In this document: positions 15,322 through 23,234 of the stretch, in pieces | Numbering within the stretch: position 1 is the first letter of the stretch | Layout of the letters: each line of letters opens with the position of its first letter | DNA from: an uncultured bacterium | GTDB lineage: Bacteria > Bacillota > Clostridia > Oscillospirales > Acutalibacteraceae | Length of the DNA: 48,921 bases | Direction: 5' to 3' | Assembly: GCA_905215055.1 (NCBI GenBank) | Contig: CAJMOH010000018.1 | Coordinates: 1-48,921, forward strand | The notes under the pieces: generated by a model | Told to the model about the DNA's origin: nothing | Database searches by the model: none | Seen by the model: the letters and a program-made list of their open reading frames with translations, nothing else | Program-made: the position numbers and the translations under genes

Positions 15322-16164
15322 ATGAGCGAAAACTGCACCCACGACTGTTCCAGCTGTGGGGTGGACTGCCCTTCCCGGCAGCAGCCCCAAAGCTTTTTGG
15401 AAAAGACCAACGACCTGAGCCATGTAAAAAAGGTCATTGGCGTGGTCAGCGGTAAGGGCGGCGTGGGCAAGAGCCTGGTCACCTCTCTGCTGGCCACCAC
15501 CCTGCGGCGGCGCGGCAGCGACGTGGCCGTGCTGGACGCGGACATCACCGGCCCCTCCATTCCCAAGTGCTTTGGCATGAAGCAGCGGGCCTTGTCCGAT
15601 GAAAACGGCATCTATCCCGTGGCCACCAAAACCGGCATCAAAGTGATGAGCATCAACCTGCTGCTGGAGGAGGAGACCTCCCCGGTGGTGTGGCGTGGTC
15701 CCGTCATCGCCGGGGCTATCAAGCAGTTCTGGACCGACGTGGTCTGGGGCAACGTGGACTACATGTTTGTGGATATGCCTCCCGGAACCGGCGACGCCCC
15801 TCTGACGGTGTTCCAGTCCCTGCCCTTGGACGGCATTTTGATCGTTACCTCTCCCCAGGAGCTGGTGGGCATGATCGTCTCCAAGGCGGTGGAGATGGCC
15901 AAGATGATGAACGTCCCCGTGCTGGGCCTGATTGAGAACATGAGCTATGTGAAGTGTCCCGACTGCGGCCGGGAGATTCACGTCTTTGGCGAGAGCCACA
16001 TTGACGAGGTGGCCGCGAAATACGCCCTGCAGGTGCTGGGCAAGCTGCCCATGGAGCCAAAGCTGGCCGCCGCCTGCGACCGGGGCGCCATCGAGCTGTT
16101 CGAGGGGGACTGGCTGGAAAAGACCGCCGACCTGATCGAAGAGCTGCCCCAGAAGGAAAACTGA
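15322..16164 (+). CDS. mrp: Mrp/ApbC/NBP35-type iron-sulfur cluster carrier ATPase
   Basis: Cytoplasmic P-loop ATPase of 280 residues that holds and passes on 4Fe-4S clusters. The deviant Walker A GKGGVGKS is at 44-51 and the family block VDMPPGTGDAPLT follows in the middle. The bridging-cluster CxxC is Cys212-Cys215 in VKCPDCGRE. The N terminus adds a Cys-rich segment, CTHDCSSCGVDC (5-16), like that of NBP35, which could hold a second cluster. The ATG is preceded by GAAAGGATG and the gene has its own terminator. Confidence 0.94.
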   Translation: MSENCTHDCSSCGVDCPSRQQPQSFLEKTNDLSHVKKVIGVVSGKGGVGKSLVTSLLATTLRRRGSDVAVLDADITGPSIPKCFGMKQRALSDENGIYPVATKTGIKVMSINLLLEEETSPVVWRGPVIAGAIKQFWTDVVWGNVDYMFVDMPPGTGDAPLTVFQSLPLDGILIVTSPQELVGMIVSKAVEMAKMMNVPVLGLIENMSYVKCPDCGREIHVFGESHIDEVAAKYALQVLGKLPMEPKLAAACDRGAIELFEGDWLEKTADLIEELPQKEN

Positions 16165-16182
16165 ATCGGAAACAGCAAAAGC

Positions 16183-16211
16183 TTCCCCGGCAATGCGCCG
16201 GGGAATTTTTT
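16183..16211 (+). terminator. Intrinsic terminator after mrp
   Basis: Perfect stem TTCCCCGGC/GCCGGGGAA with loop AATGC, followed by TTTTTT. Confidence 0.92.
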
Positions 16212-16232
16212 GTGCAATCCTAGATAAAATAC

Positions 16233-16261
16233 TGGATTTTTAAAGACTGAAAGAGTATAAT
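16233..16261 (+). promoter_or_regulatory. Promoter of the lipoprotein pair
   Basis: TGGATT (16233-16238), 17-nt spacer, TATAAT (16256-16261), 28 bases before the start of the first lipoprotein gene. Confidence 0.65.
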
Positions 16262-16289
16262 TTTTATAGAACAAAAGGAGGCGATTCCC

Positions 16290-16805
16290 ATGAACAGAAA
16301 ACGGAAAGCGGTGCTGTTCCTGTCCCTGGCGGGGGTGCTCTTGGCGGCCTGTCTTGCGGGGGGCGGCTATTACCACTATTGGAGCCAGCTGCCCCAGCAG
16401 CAGTTTGCCTGCTGGCCCCCCAACCCGGTCGACGAAGAGGAACGGAGGATGTTTCCCACAGAAAAGCCTCTGGAGCTGGAGATTGAAGCCATCCAGCGCA
16501 GCCAGGACGGCTCTGGCATCTTAGTGTGTACTTTGTCCAATCCTTGGGAAGAAGAGGAACCTTACCAAGATATTTGGGTGGACTACCTGTATCAAGGAGC
16601 GTTTTACCAGGTCCATCCTAATGCGTCATATTTTGCATCAGGTGAGGCCATGGCGGCCCCGTTTGTGGCGCCGGGAGAATCTGTGACAAAAGTGCTGCAT
16701 TTAGAACCGAAGACTCTTTCCTTGCCAGGAAAGTACCGTTTGATGGTGGGATACGTTGGAGTGACAATGTTTGAGGTTGAAGAGAACGGTGACATAGTTT
16801 GGTAA
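16290..16805 (+). CDS. Putative lipoprotein with Ig-like (Big_14-type) domain
   Basis: A 171-residue exported protein. The N terminus (basic, hydrophobic, then LLAAC at about 17-21) is a good lipoprotein signal. The rest looks like a single beta-sandwich: ILVCTLSNPWEEEE, FVAPGESVTKVLHLEP, and the closing LPGKYRLMVGYVGV are the pattern of the bacterial Ig-like domain found in many Clostridial lipoproteins. Role unknown. AAAGGAGG lies eight bases before the ATG. Codons are less GC-rich from about 16530 on than in neighbouring genes. The next lipoprotein gene follows 35 bases later. Confidence 0.75.
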   Translation: MNRKRKAVLFLSLAGVLLAACLAGGGYYHYWSQLPQQQFACWPPNPVDEEERRMFPTEKPLELEIEAIQRSQDGSGILVCTLSNPWEEEEPYQDIWVDYLYQGAFYQVHPNASYFASGEAMAAPFVAPGESVTKVLHLEPKTLSLPGKYRLMVGYVGVTMFEVEENGDIVW

Positions 16806-16840
16806 ATATATAGAAAAGTTTTTTGGGGGGGGGGATCTTC

Positions 16841-17458
16841 ATGAAAAAGATGGTTTGCTCCTTGCTGGCGTTCTTGCTACTGACGGGATGCGCGCCAGCT
16901 GTGGACCCCGATCTCACCCCAGAGTCCATCATGAAAAACGCCCTTCGCAAAAGCGAGGAAGAGGTGCAGGAGGCCTTGGGCGTCTCCTTTGAAGGGGCCG
17001 AGACAGGGGCGCAGCCCAACTACTATTTGCTGGAGTGCAGCGTCCCCTTTGGGGACCAGGTGGCGGACCAAATTGAATTCCAGTTTTACAAAGGAAAGCT
17101 GGCTTGTGTGCGGTACACCTTCTCCGCTCTGGAAACCCCCGAAGAGACATGGGATTTCTTGGCTGGGATGGCGCGGGAGTCGCGGGAGCAAGGGCTGCGT
17201 TCCGCCATGGAGGATACCTATGGACAAGGGTCTACCTATGATTCCTATGATTCCTTTGAGGACTTCCAGGCGATGATGCGGGAGGACATAGAGAAAACCG
17301 GGGATCCCAAGCACATCGCGGAGGACCGGCTCTATGTGGACGAGAGAACCTATGTCGCTTATATCATGGACTTCAACCTGGAATACCCAATCTTTATGGG
17401 TATCCAGTACGGGGCGCTGATTGTGCGGCCGCTGGGCGGGGAGCCTTACTTTCAGTGA
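16841..17458 (+). CDS. Putative lipoprotein, unknown function
   Basis: A 205-residue secreted lipoprotein with a clear type II signal, LAFLLLTGCAP, giving lipidated Cys at about 16. The mature protein is acidic, has no motif I recognise, and contains a Tyr/Asp-rich stretch (TYDSYDSFEDF) near 130-140. The ATG at 16841 is six bases after a run of ten G residues, which takes the place of a Shine-Dalgarno site; a longer frame through that run would spoil the signal peptide. It is probably transcribed with the preceding lipoprotein gene. Confidence 0.78.
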   Translation: MKKMVCSLLAFLLLTGCAPAVDPDLTPESIMKNALRKSEEEVQEALGVSFEGAETGAQPNYYLLECSVPFGDQVADQIEFQFYKGKLACVRYTFSALETPEETWDFLAGMARESREQGLRSAMEDTYGQGSTYDSYDSFEDFQAMMREDIEKTGDPKHIAEDRLYVDERTYVAYIMDFNLEYPIFMGIQYGALIVRPLGGEPYFQ

Positions 17459-17487
17459 AGGGAGGGGGAAATTTTTGTGCCCCCCTC

Positions 17488-17516
17488 TTGACATCCCGCG
17501 AAAAATGGTGTAGGGT
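17488..17516 (+). promoter_or_regulatory. Promoter of the T-box transcript
   Basis: TTGACA (17488-17493), 17-nt spacer, TAGGGT (17511-17516). Predicted start near 17523. Confidence 0.7.
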
Positions 17517-17522
17517 ATTAAA

Positions 17523-17815
17523 GAACCACAAATTGGATAGGCCGAAAGGCCATGCAAAGGCTGTGACGAAGAAGGCCCAGCGTCCCTTCCCTCAGAGAGC
17601 CGGCGGCTGCTGCGAGCCGGCGGAACACGCGAAGCGGTCATCCCTTCCGAGCCGGAGGCCCCAAATCCCCTTGGGAAAGTAGGCGTCTCCCGCGTATGCT
17701 GCGTTAGTGCATAGGGCTTGCTGGAGCCTGACGAGGTGGCGCGAAAGCGCAATTTGAGTGGTACCGCGGATGTTTTAGTCCGTCTCAAGGAGCAATTCTT
17801 GAGACGGGCTTTTTT
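17523..17815 (+). promoter_or_regulatory. T-box leader, specifier read as AUC (isoleucine)
   Basis: A tRNA-sensing leader. Distal Stem I carries AGAGAGCCGGCGG...GAGCCGGC; the T-box core GAGTGGTACCGCGG is at 17755-17768 and competes with the terminator. Below the specifier loop, GAAGG (17571-17575) pairs with CCTTC (17643-17647), so the triplet stacked on that helix is AUC, 17640-17642. The pheS T-box in this window shows the same geometry with UUC, which supports the reading. The acceptor bulge UGGU calls for a tRNA ending ACCA, fitting tRNA-Ile. GUC (Val), three bases upstream, is the main alternative. Such leaders let the gene be expressed when the cognate tRNA is uncharged. Confidence 0.85.
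17780..17815 (+). terminator. T-box terminator
   Basis: Stem CCGTCTCAAG/CTTGAGACGG (17780-17789 and 17798-17807), then GCTTTTTT. Its left arm overlaps the region needed for the antiterminator. Confidence 0.92.
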
Positions 17816-17864
17816 ATTTGTCCGGAAACCAGCGCCGGAAACAGCGGACAGAAAGGAGTAACCC

Positions 17865-20153
17865 ATGGAAAAAACAGATTTGAAAACACAACTGGCGGAG
17901 GTGGCCCAGCGTATTCGCACCATGCGGGAGATCACCGGCCTTTCGGAAGAGGAAATGGCCAAATGCACCGGCGTCTCCAAGGAGGAGTACGAGCAGTGCG
18001 AGGCCGGGGAGCGGGACTTCAGCTTTACCTTCATCTATAAGTGCGCCCAGCGCTTTGGCATTGACCCCACTGACCTGATCAAAGGCGTTTCCCCCACCCT
18101 GTCCACCTACACCGTCAACCGCAGGGGCGACGGCCTGCCCATCACCCGGCGCCAGGGCTTTAAATACCTGAATATGGCCCCCTTGTTTAAAAACAAGACC
18201 GCTGAGCCTTTCTTTGTCACCATGCCTTATGAGGAGAGTCAGCAGAACGTGGCCATCAAGCTCTCCACCCATGTGGGCCAGGAGCTGGACATCATCCTGA
18301 AGGGCGCCATGAAGGTCCAGGTGGGAAACCATGTCGAGATACTCCACGAGGGGGACTCCATCTATTACAACTCCGCCACCCCCCACGGCATGATCGCCGC
18401 CGAGGGCGCGGAGTGCCAGTTCTACGCCATCGTCATGAAGGGCTCTGAAGAGTTTGCCCCGGAACAGGACCGCTTCCAGAAGCTCATCGACCAGAAGCTG
18501 GCCCGTCAGGACCGGGAAACCGTTTCCACGCCGTTTGTCAAGACCGAGCTGGACGAAAACGGAATTCTCAAATCCATCCGCTTTGAGAACGAGGAGAAGT
18601 TCAACTTCGCCTTTGACATTGTGGACAAGCTGGCCCAAAAGTCCCCGGACAAGCTGGCCATGCTGCATGTCTCTCACGACAAGGTGGAGCGCCGCTTCAC
18701 CTTTGGCGACATCAGCCGCTGGTCCTCGAAAACCGCCAACTACCTGGAGAGCCTGGGCATCCAGCGGGGGGACCGGGTGATGGTGGTGTTAAAGCGTCAC
18801 TATCAGTTCTGGTTCGTCATCACCGCCCTGCACAAGATGGGGGCCGTCATCATCCCCGCCACCAATCTGCTGATGGAGCACGACTTTGACTACCGCTTTA
18901 AGGCGGCCGGGGTAAAGGCCATCCTCTGCACCTCCGACGGCCAGGTGGCCGACGAGGCGGAGAAGGCCGCGAAAAACTGCCCCAGCGTGGAAGTGAAGAT
19001 CATGGTGGGGGAGAACCGCCTGGGCTGGCACGACTTCGACAAAGAAGTGGAAGCCTTCCCCGGCACCTATGAGCGCAAGCCCGACGCCCCCTGCGGCAGC
19101 GACCCCATGCTGATGTTCTTCACCTCCGGCACCACCGGCTATCCCAAGATCGCCGAGCACAACTACAAGTACGCTCTGGGCCACTATATCACCGCCAAAT
19201 ACTGGCACAACGTGAACCCCGACGGCCTGCACTTCACCATCTCCGACACCGGCTGGGGCAAGGCTCTGTGGGGCAAGTACTACGGCCAGTGGATGAACGA
19301 GGCGGCCATCTTCACCTACGACTTTGACAAGTTTGACGCCCACGACATCCTGCCCATGTTCGCAAAATACCACATCACCACCTTCTGCGCCCCGCCCACC
19401 ATGTACCGGTTCTTTATCAAGGAGGACCTTTCCAAGTATGACCTGTCCTCCATTGAATACTCCACCACCGCTGGGGAGGCGTTGAACCCCGAGGTGTTCG
19501 AGCAGTGGAAACGGGCCACGGGCCTGACGCTGATGGAGGGATTTGGCCAGACCGAGACCACCTTGACCATCTACAACCCAGTGGGCACCGTGCCCAAGCC
19601 CGGCTCCATGGGCATCCCCAGTCCCCTGTACAATGTGGACATCATTCTGCCCGATGGAACCTCCGCTCCCGTAGGCGAGACCGGTGAGGTGGTGGTCCGC
19701 ACGGACAAGGGAACGCCCTGCGGCCTGTTTATGGGCTATTACCGGGACGAGGAAAAGACCAGGGAATCCTGGAGCGATGGCATCTATCACACCGGCGACA
19801 CCGCCTGGCGGGACGAGGACGGCTATTTCTGGTATGTGGGCCGCACTGACGACGTGATCAAGTCCTCCGGCTACCGCATTGGGCCCTTCGAGATTGAAAG
19901 CGTTATCATGGAGCTGCCCTATGTGCTGGAGTGCGCCGTCACCAGCGCCCCCGACCCGGTGCGGGGCCAGGTGGTAAAGGCCATCATCGTGCTGACCAAG
20001 GGGACCGAGGGCAGCGACGGGCTGAAAAAGGAAATTCAAAACTATGTGAAGAAGCACACCGCTCCCTACAAATATCCCCGCATCGTGGAGTTCCGGGACG
20101 ACCTGCCCAAGACCATCTCCGGCAAGATCCGCCGGGTGGAGCTGCGGGGTTGA
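17865..20153 (+). CDS. XRE-cupin-acyl-CoA synthetase fusion protein
   Basis: A 762-residue three-part protein. Residues 10-66 form a helix-turn-helix of the XRE type (MREITGLSEEEMAKCTGVSK). Residues about 115-190 form a cupin with GQELDIILKG and GDSIYYNSATPHGM. Residues about 235-762 form an ANL adenylating enzyme with TSGTTGYPK at 420-428, GFGQTETT, the YRTGD-like YHTGDTA, GYRIGPFEIE and catalytic Lys754 in ISGKIRR. It closely resembles acetyl/medium-chain acyl-CoA synthetases that join a carboxylate to CoA using ATP. AAAGGAG lies six bases before the ATG. The T-box upstream ties it to isoleucine; see findings. The DNA- and ligand-binding N-terminal parts suggest autoregulation. Confidence 0.9.
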   Translation: MEKTDLKTQLAEVAQRIRTMREITGLSEEEMAKCTGVSKEEYEQCEAGERDFSFTFIYKCAQRFGIDPTDLIKGVSPTLSTYTVNRRGDGLPITRRQGFKYLNMAPLFKNKTAEPFFVTMPYEESQQNVAIKLSTHVGQELDIILKGAMKVQVGNHVEILHEGDSIYYNSATPHGMIAAEGAECQFYAIVMKGSEEFAPEQDRFQKLIDQKLARQDRETVSTPFVKTELDENGILKSIRFENEEKFNFAFDIVDKLAQKSPDKLAMLHVSHDKVERRFTFGDISRWSSKTANYLESLGIQRGDRVMVVLKRHYQFWFVITALHKMGAVIIPATNLLMEHDFDYRFKAAGVKAILCTSDGQVADEAEKAAKNCPSVEVKIMVGENRLGWHDFDKEVEAFPGTYERKPDAPCGSDPMLMFFTSGTTGYPKIAEHNYKYALGHYITAKYWHNVNPDGLHFTISDTGWGKALWGKYYGQWMNEAAIFTYDFDKFDAHDILPMFAKYHITTFCAPPTMYRFFIKEDLSKYDLSSIEYSTTAGEALNPEVFEQWKRATGLTLMEGFGQTETTLTIYNPVGTVPKPGSMGIPSPLYNVDIILPDGTSAPVGETGEVVVRTDKGTPCGLFMGYYRDEEKTRESWSDGIYHTGDTAWRDEDGYFWYVGRTDDVIKSSGYRIGPFEIESVIMELPYVLECAVTSAPDPVRGQVVKAIIVLTKGTEGSDGLKKEIQNYVKKHTAPYKYPRIVEFRDDLPKTISGKIRRVELRG

Positions 20154-20261
20154 AGGCAAAGCAACCGCGAAGCTTTTCCCCTTTCCGGCGTAAACGTGCT
20201 ATACTATAAGGGAATGAGCCATATTTGAAGCTCTCTTACGAAAAAGAAAGGATGAAGTTCT

Positions 20262-20726
20262 ATGAGCAAAGTGGAAGATCGTCTGAAGGAGCTGGGTCTC
20301 TCTCTGCCAGAGGCCCCCGCCAAGGCCGGGTCCTACGCCCCCGCCAAGAGGTTTGGCGGCAATCTGTACTTTGTCTCCGGCTGCGGCCCCTCCCTGGGGG
20401 AGCCTGTCACCGGCTGTCTGGGCAAGGACGTCACCGCCGAGCAGGGCTATGAATACGCCAAAAACTCCATGCTCAACGTGCTGGCTGTGATGAAGCGGGA
20501 GATCGGCGACCTGGACAAGATCAAAAACGTGGTCAAGGTCACCTGCTTTGTGGCCTCCGCCCCGGACTTCTATGCCCAGCCCCAGGTGGCCAACGGCGGC
20601 ACCGAGCTGTTGATCCAGCTCTTTGGCGAAGAGGCAGGCACCCCCAGCCGCTCCGCTGTGGGGATGGCTTCTCTGCCCCTGAACATGCCGGTGGAAACCG
20701 AGGCTCTGTTCGAGGTGGACTGCTGA
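20262..20726 (+). CDS. RidA family protein
   Basis: A 154-residue YjgF/YER057c/UK114 protein. RidA enzymes hydrolyse reactive enamines/imines, notably 2-aminocrotonate formed by threonine dehydratase in isoleucine synthesis. The conserved blocks are visible: LYFVSGCGP, LDKIKNVVKVTCFVAS and the TPSRSAVGMASLPLNMPVETEA stretch with the substrate-binding Arg and closing Glu. Its length is like that of the longer RidA subgroup with an N-terminal extension. It lies 108 bases after the synthetase gene with no terminator between them, so it may share the T-box transcript; TATACT at about 20199 hints at a weak promoter of its own. Confidence 0.93.
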   Translation: MSKVEDRLKELGLSLPEAPAKAGSYAPAKRFGGNLYFVSGCGPSLGEPVTGCLGKDVTAEQGYEYAKNSMLNVLAVMKREIGDLDKIKNVVKVTCFVASAPDFYAQPQVANGGTELLIQLFGEEAGTPSRSAVGMASLPLNMPVETEALFEVDC

Positions 20727-20776
20727 TGCGGTCCCCAGAGAGGTCCCGGCGTCCCTGAAAGCACAGTAGAAAAGGA

Positions 20777-20806
20777 AAGAGCCTCCCGGCTGGGAGGCTC
20801 TTTTTG
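20777..20806. terminator. Bidirectional terminator between ridA and the anti-sigma gene
   Basis: Perfect stem AAAGAGCCTCCC/GGGAGGCTCTTT with loop GGCT; TTTTT follows on the plus strand and TTTCCTTTT on the minus strand. Confidence 0.9.
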
Positions 20807-20813
20807 TTGGCCT

Positions 20814-22547
20814 TCAGGGTGTGGTATAGACGGCGGTGGGGCCGTCCGCGCTGCCAATGGCGCCCATGCTGGCTGTGGAGTTGGGGTCGGGCAGCACAGA
20901 GGTGAAGGGGATCTCCACCTCCCAGTCCTTGGCGGCGCCGCCTGCGGTTGTTTCATGGCAGGTGAGGGTGAGAACGCCATCCAAGGAGCCGTACAGGGCG
21001 TATTCCTCCTGATAGTTCGGCTCTTCCGGGAGGGCGGTGTTGGTGATAGCGAAGGCGAAGGTGGTGAAGCCGCTGGAAAGCGGGTCCTTATTCAAATAGT
21101 AGGACCGCCCATCACTGGTTTCTTCCAGACTCCAGGTGGGCTGGGTCTGGGGGTTTTCTCCCGGAGTGTCCGGCATAGGAGTCAGCGTCAGCTGCCGCCC
21201 GTCCGGAGCGGTGAGGGAGAGTTGGGCCTCCCAGGAGTAATAGTCGCCGGCGTGGGGGTGATTCAGCTTCATGTCCGTTTCCAGCGCGGCCTGCAGGTGG
21301 AGAATGCCCAGCCCCTGGTCGTAATAGACATAGGGGAGGGTGGCGTCCAAGGACTGCAGGTAAGTCCCAGGGGCCGGGTCGGAGTATTCCGACGGGTCCG
21401 GCAGGGTTACGGTGAAGCCAATCTCCGGGAAGAACTGGGTGGGGTTGTTTTCCCCCAGGGTCAGGTCGGTGGCCACCAGGGACAGGGTGGCCGGAACATC
21501 GCCGGAAAGATCGTACTCCTCCTGAAAGCTCAGGGGGATGGGAATGGCGACGGGGGCGCTTTGGTAGGTGTCCTCCCCGGTCTGGGTCCACTGGGCCAGG
21601 GCGTCCAGACTGTCCCCATCGTACTGGCCAATGTCCATATCCCCGCCGGGGGGTGTCCGCAGATACAGGCTGTAATGCCAGGCGTAAAGCTGCTGGGCGG
21701 CAGCGCTGTCCAGATCCATGTCGGTGCGGGCCTCCAGGGTTACAACCACGGCCCACTGGTCCTCGTCAAAGGCCACGTCCGCCGCAGAAGCCTCGAAGTA
21801 GGTCCCGGGGCCGGGTGATGCGTCCGTGACCGAATTCAGGTCCACGGTAAAGTCCGCCGCGGGGAAGAACTGCCAGGGGTCCGAGGAACCAGCATAGGCC
21901 GTGTCGGTGGCGGTCAAATTCAGGGTGCCCGAAACAACGCCGGAGATGCCCTGCTCTTCCAGCAAAGCCGTGTCCACAGGCACGGAAAACCCTTCGCAGC
22001 GGTAGGCGTTTTCTCCGGTCTGGGTCCAGTGGGACAGCGCGTCCCGGCTTTCCCCCTGGTAGTAGGGGTATTGGTAATCGCCGCTTTCCCCGTGGAAGGT
22101 AATCGTGTAGTCAAAGGCGTAGAGGGACTGGCAGTCGGTGTGGTCCAGGTCCATGTCGGTTTGGGCGTCCAGGGTAAAGACCAGGGCCTGGGCCTCGCCG
22201 TCGAAGGCGGCTTCCGCCGTCTCCAGTTCAAAGTAGGTTCCGCGGGCGGGCGTTCCCTCTCCCTGCCCGGCGGGGGCCACCAGCACCGGCCGGAGAATGG
22301 TCCCCAGCATCACGGCGGCGGTGAGCGCCAGGGCCACGGCTGCGGCCACGGCCCAGGGGTGGCGGCGCTTTGTCACGGCCTCCGCCTGGCCTGTCTCCCC
22401 CTGGAAGGGGGAGAGCTTGCCGGGGCGCTCCAGCCCCAGCTTTTGAAAGGTCCTGTCCCGAACGGCCCCCTTGTCCACCGGGGCGGGAGGCACGTTTTCC
22501 AGCTCTTCGGGCAGGGCGTTTGTCAGCATCCGGTCGAAATCGCGCAT
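20814..22547 (-). CDS. Anti-sigma-like membrane protein with three tandem extracytoplasmic repeats
   Basis: A 577-residue single-pass protein: cytoplasmic N terminus (1-63), one transmembrane helix (about 64-88) and a large outer region. The latter has three tandem repeats starting GTYF/GTYL at residues 103, 248 and 394, the first two 145-146 residues apart and sharing TDMDLD, QLYAxxY and WTQTGExxYxxxxxxIP blocks. No signal peptide precedes the helix. The ATG overlaps the stop of the sigma-factor gene (TAATG), so it is almost surely the sigma factor's membrane regulator, although no zinc anti-sigma motif is seen. The outer repeats look like ligand-sensing beta domains. DUF4179-type anti-sigma proteins are the nearest group I can name. 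Confidence 0.78.
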   Translation of the reverse strand: MRDFDRMLTNALPEELENVPPAPVDKGAVRDRTFQKLGLERPGKLSPFQGETGQAEAVTKRRHPWAVAAAVALALTAAVMLGTILRPVLVAPAGQGEGTPARGTYFELETAEAAFDGEAQALVFTLDAQTDMDLDHTDCQSLYAFDYTITFHGESGDYQYPYYQGESRDALSHWTQTGENAYRCEGFSVPVDTALLEEQGISGVVSGTLNLTATDTAYAGSSDPWQFFPAADFTVDLNSVTDASPGPGTYFEASAADVAFDEDQWAVVVTLEARTDMDLDSAAAQQLYAWHYSLYLRTPPGGDMDIGQYDGDSLDALAQWTQTGEDTYQSAPVAIPIPLSFQEEYDLSGDVPATLSLVATDLTLGENNPTQFFPEIGFTVTLPDPSEYSDPAPGTYLQSLDATLPYVYYDQGLGILHLQAALETDMKLNHPHAGDYYSWEAQLSLTAPDGRQLTLTPMPDTPGENPQTQPTWSLEETSDGRSYYLNKDPLSSGFTTFAFAITNTALPEEPNYQEEYALYGSLDGVLTLTCHETTAGGAAKDWEVEIPFTSVLPDPNSTASMGAIGSADGPTAVYTTP

Positions 22548-23104
22548 TACGCATCCTCCTTTTTCAATTTGTTTCGCAGCTTCTCCCGGCCCCGCTTTAA
22601 CCGGCTCTTCACCGTGGAGGGATTCATGCCCAGCTCGCCGGCAATGCGGTCCACGCTCTGCCGCCAAAAGTAGTGGCGCAGGAAGATGTCCTGGTCGGGG
22701 GGCTCCATGCTGAGCACGGCCTGCCGGACCTGACGGGCCTCCTCCTGGCGCTCCCAAAACCGGGATGGCTCTTGCTGAAGGTCGGCGGGCAGGAGGCCGT
22801 CGTCCAAGGGCAGCTCCAGCCGCAGGGAGCGCAGGTGCTTTAAAGCCCGGTTGCGGGCCACCACACCCAGCCACAGCTTCAGATTGCTGTCCTCCCGCAG
22901 CGTGCCGGCAGATTTCCACAGGGCCACAAACACGTCGGAGCTGAGCTCTTCCAGGTCCTCCCGGGTACCCAGCTGTCCCAGCACCCGGCGGATGACCCCG
23001 GCCACATAGGGGCTGTACCGGTGGATGGCGTCCTCCAGCCCTTGGGGATTCTGGGCTTGCAGGGCCGCCAGAAGCTTGCGGTCAATCTCCTTTTTCAAAA
23101 TCAT
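22547..23104 (-). CDS. ECF RNA polymerase sigma factor
   Basis: Alternative sigma factor of about 185 residues. Region 2 covers about 20-90 (YSPYVAGVIRRVLG, DLEELSSDVFVALWKS, LKLWLGVVARNRALKHLR), and region 4 the C terminus with the helix-turn-helix SVDRIAGELGMNPSTVKSRLKRGREKLR. The start is uncertain: AAAAGGAG is followed at once by two ATG codons (23107 and 23104), while TTG 23098 has better spacing. It is co-transcribed and coupled with the anti-sigma-like gene. Its own promoter must lie in 23108-23188, where no clear ECF box could be assigned. Confidence 0.92.
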   Translation of the reverse strand: MILKKEIDRKLLAALQAQNPQGLEDAIHRYSPYVAGVIRRVLGQLGTREDLEELSSDVFVALWKSAGTLREDSNLKLWLGVVARNRALKHLRSLRLELPLDDGLLPADLQQEPSRFWERQEEARQVRQAVLSMEPPDQDIFLRHYFWRQSVDRIAGELGMNPSTVKSRLKRGREKLRNKLKKEDA

Positions 23105-23188
23105 CATCTCCTTTTATCCCTCCATCCATAAGAAACCGAAAATTTCTCTTTGGTTGCGGGGAAGAGAAAAATTTTGGCTGTTCCCATG

Positions 23189-23213
23189 AAAAAAGCCGCC
23201 CTTGGGGGCGGCC
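23189..23213 (-). terminator. Terminator of the DUF1846 gene
   Basis: Minus-strand stem GCCGCCC/GGGCGGC followed by TTTTTT; it separates DUF1846 from the sigma operon. Confidence 0.85.
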
Positions 23214-23234
23214 AATTTCCGGCGCCTGGCGCCG

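Noticed and set aside
17637..17639. GUC (valine) as T-box specifier
   Set aside because: It is followed by a purine as in classical T-boxes, but lies three bases too far from the lower helix compared with the pheS T-box in the same genome. Kept only as the main alternative.
20814..22919. Longer 701-residue version of the anti-sigma gene
   Set aside because: The extension overlaps the sigma-factor gene in another frame; the ATG at 22547 has AAAGGAGG upstream and overlaps the sigma stop.
23108..23188. Autoregulated ECF promoter before the sigma gene
   Set aside because: GCAACC and CGGTTT are present on the minus strand but only 13 bases apart, too close for a normal ECF promoter.
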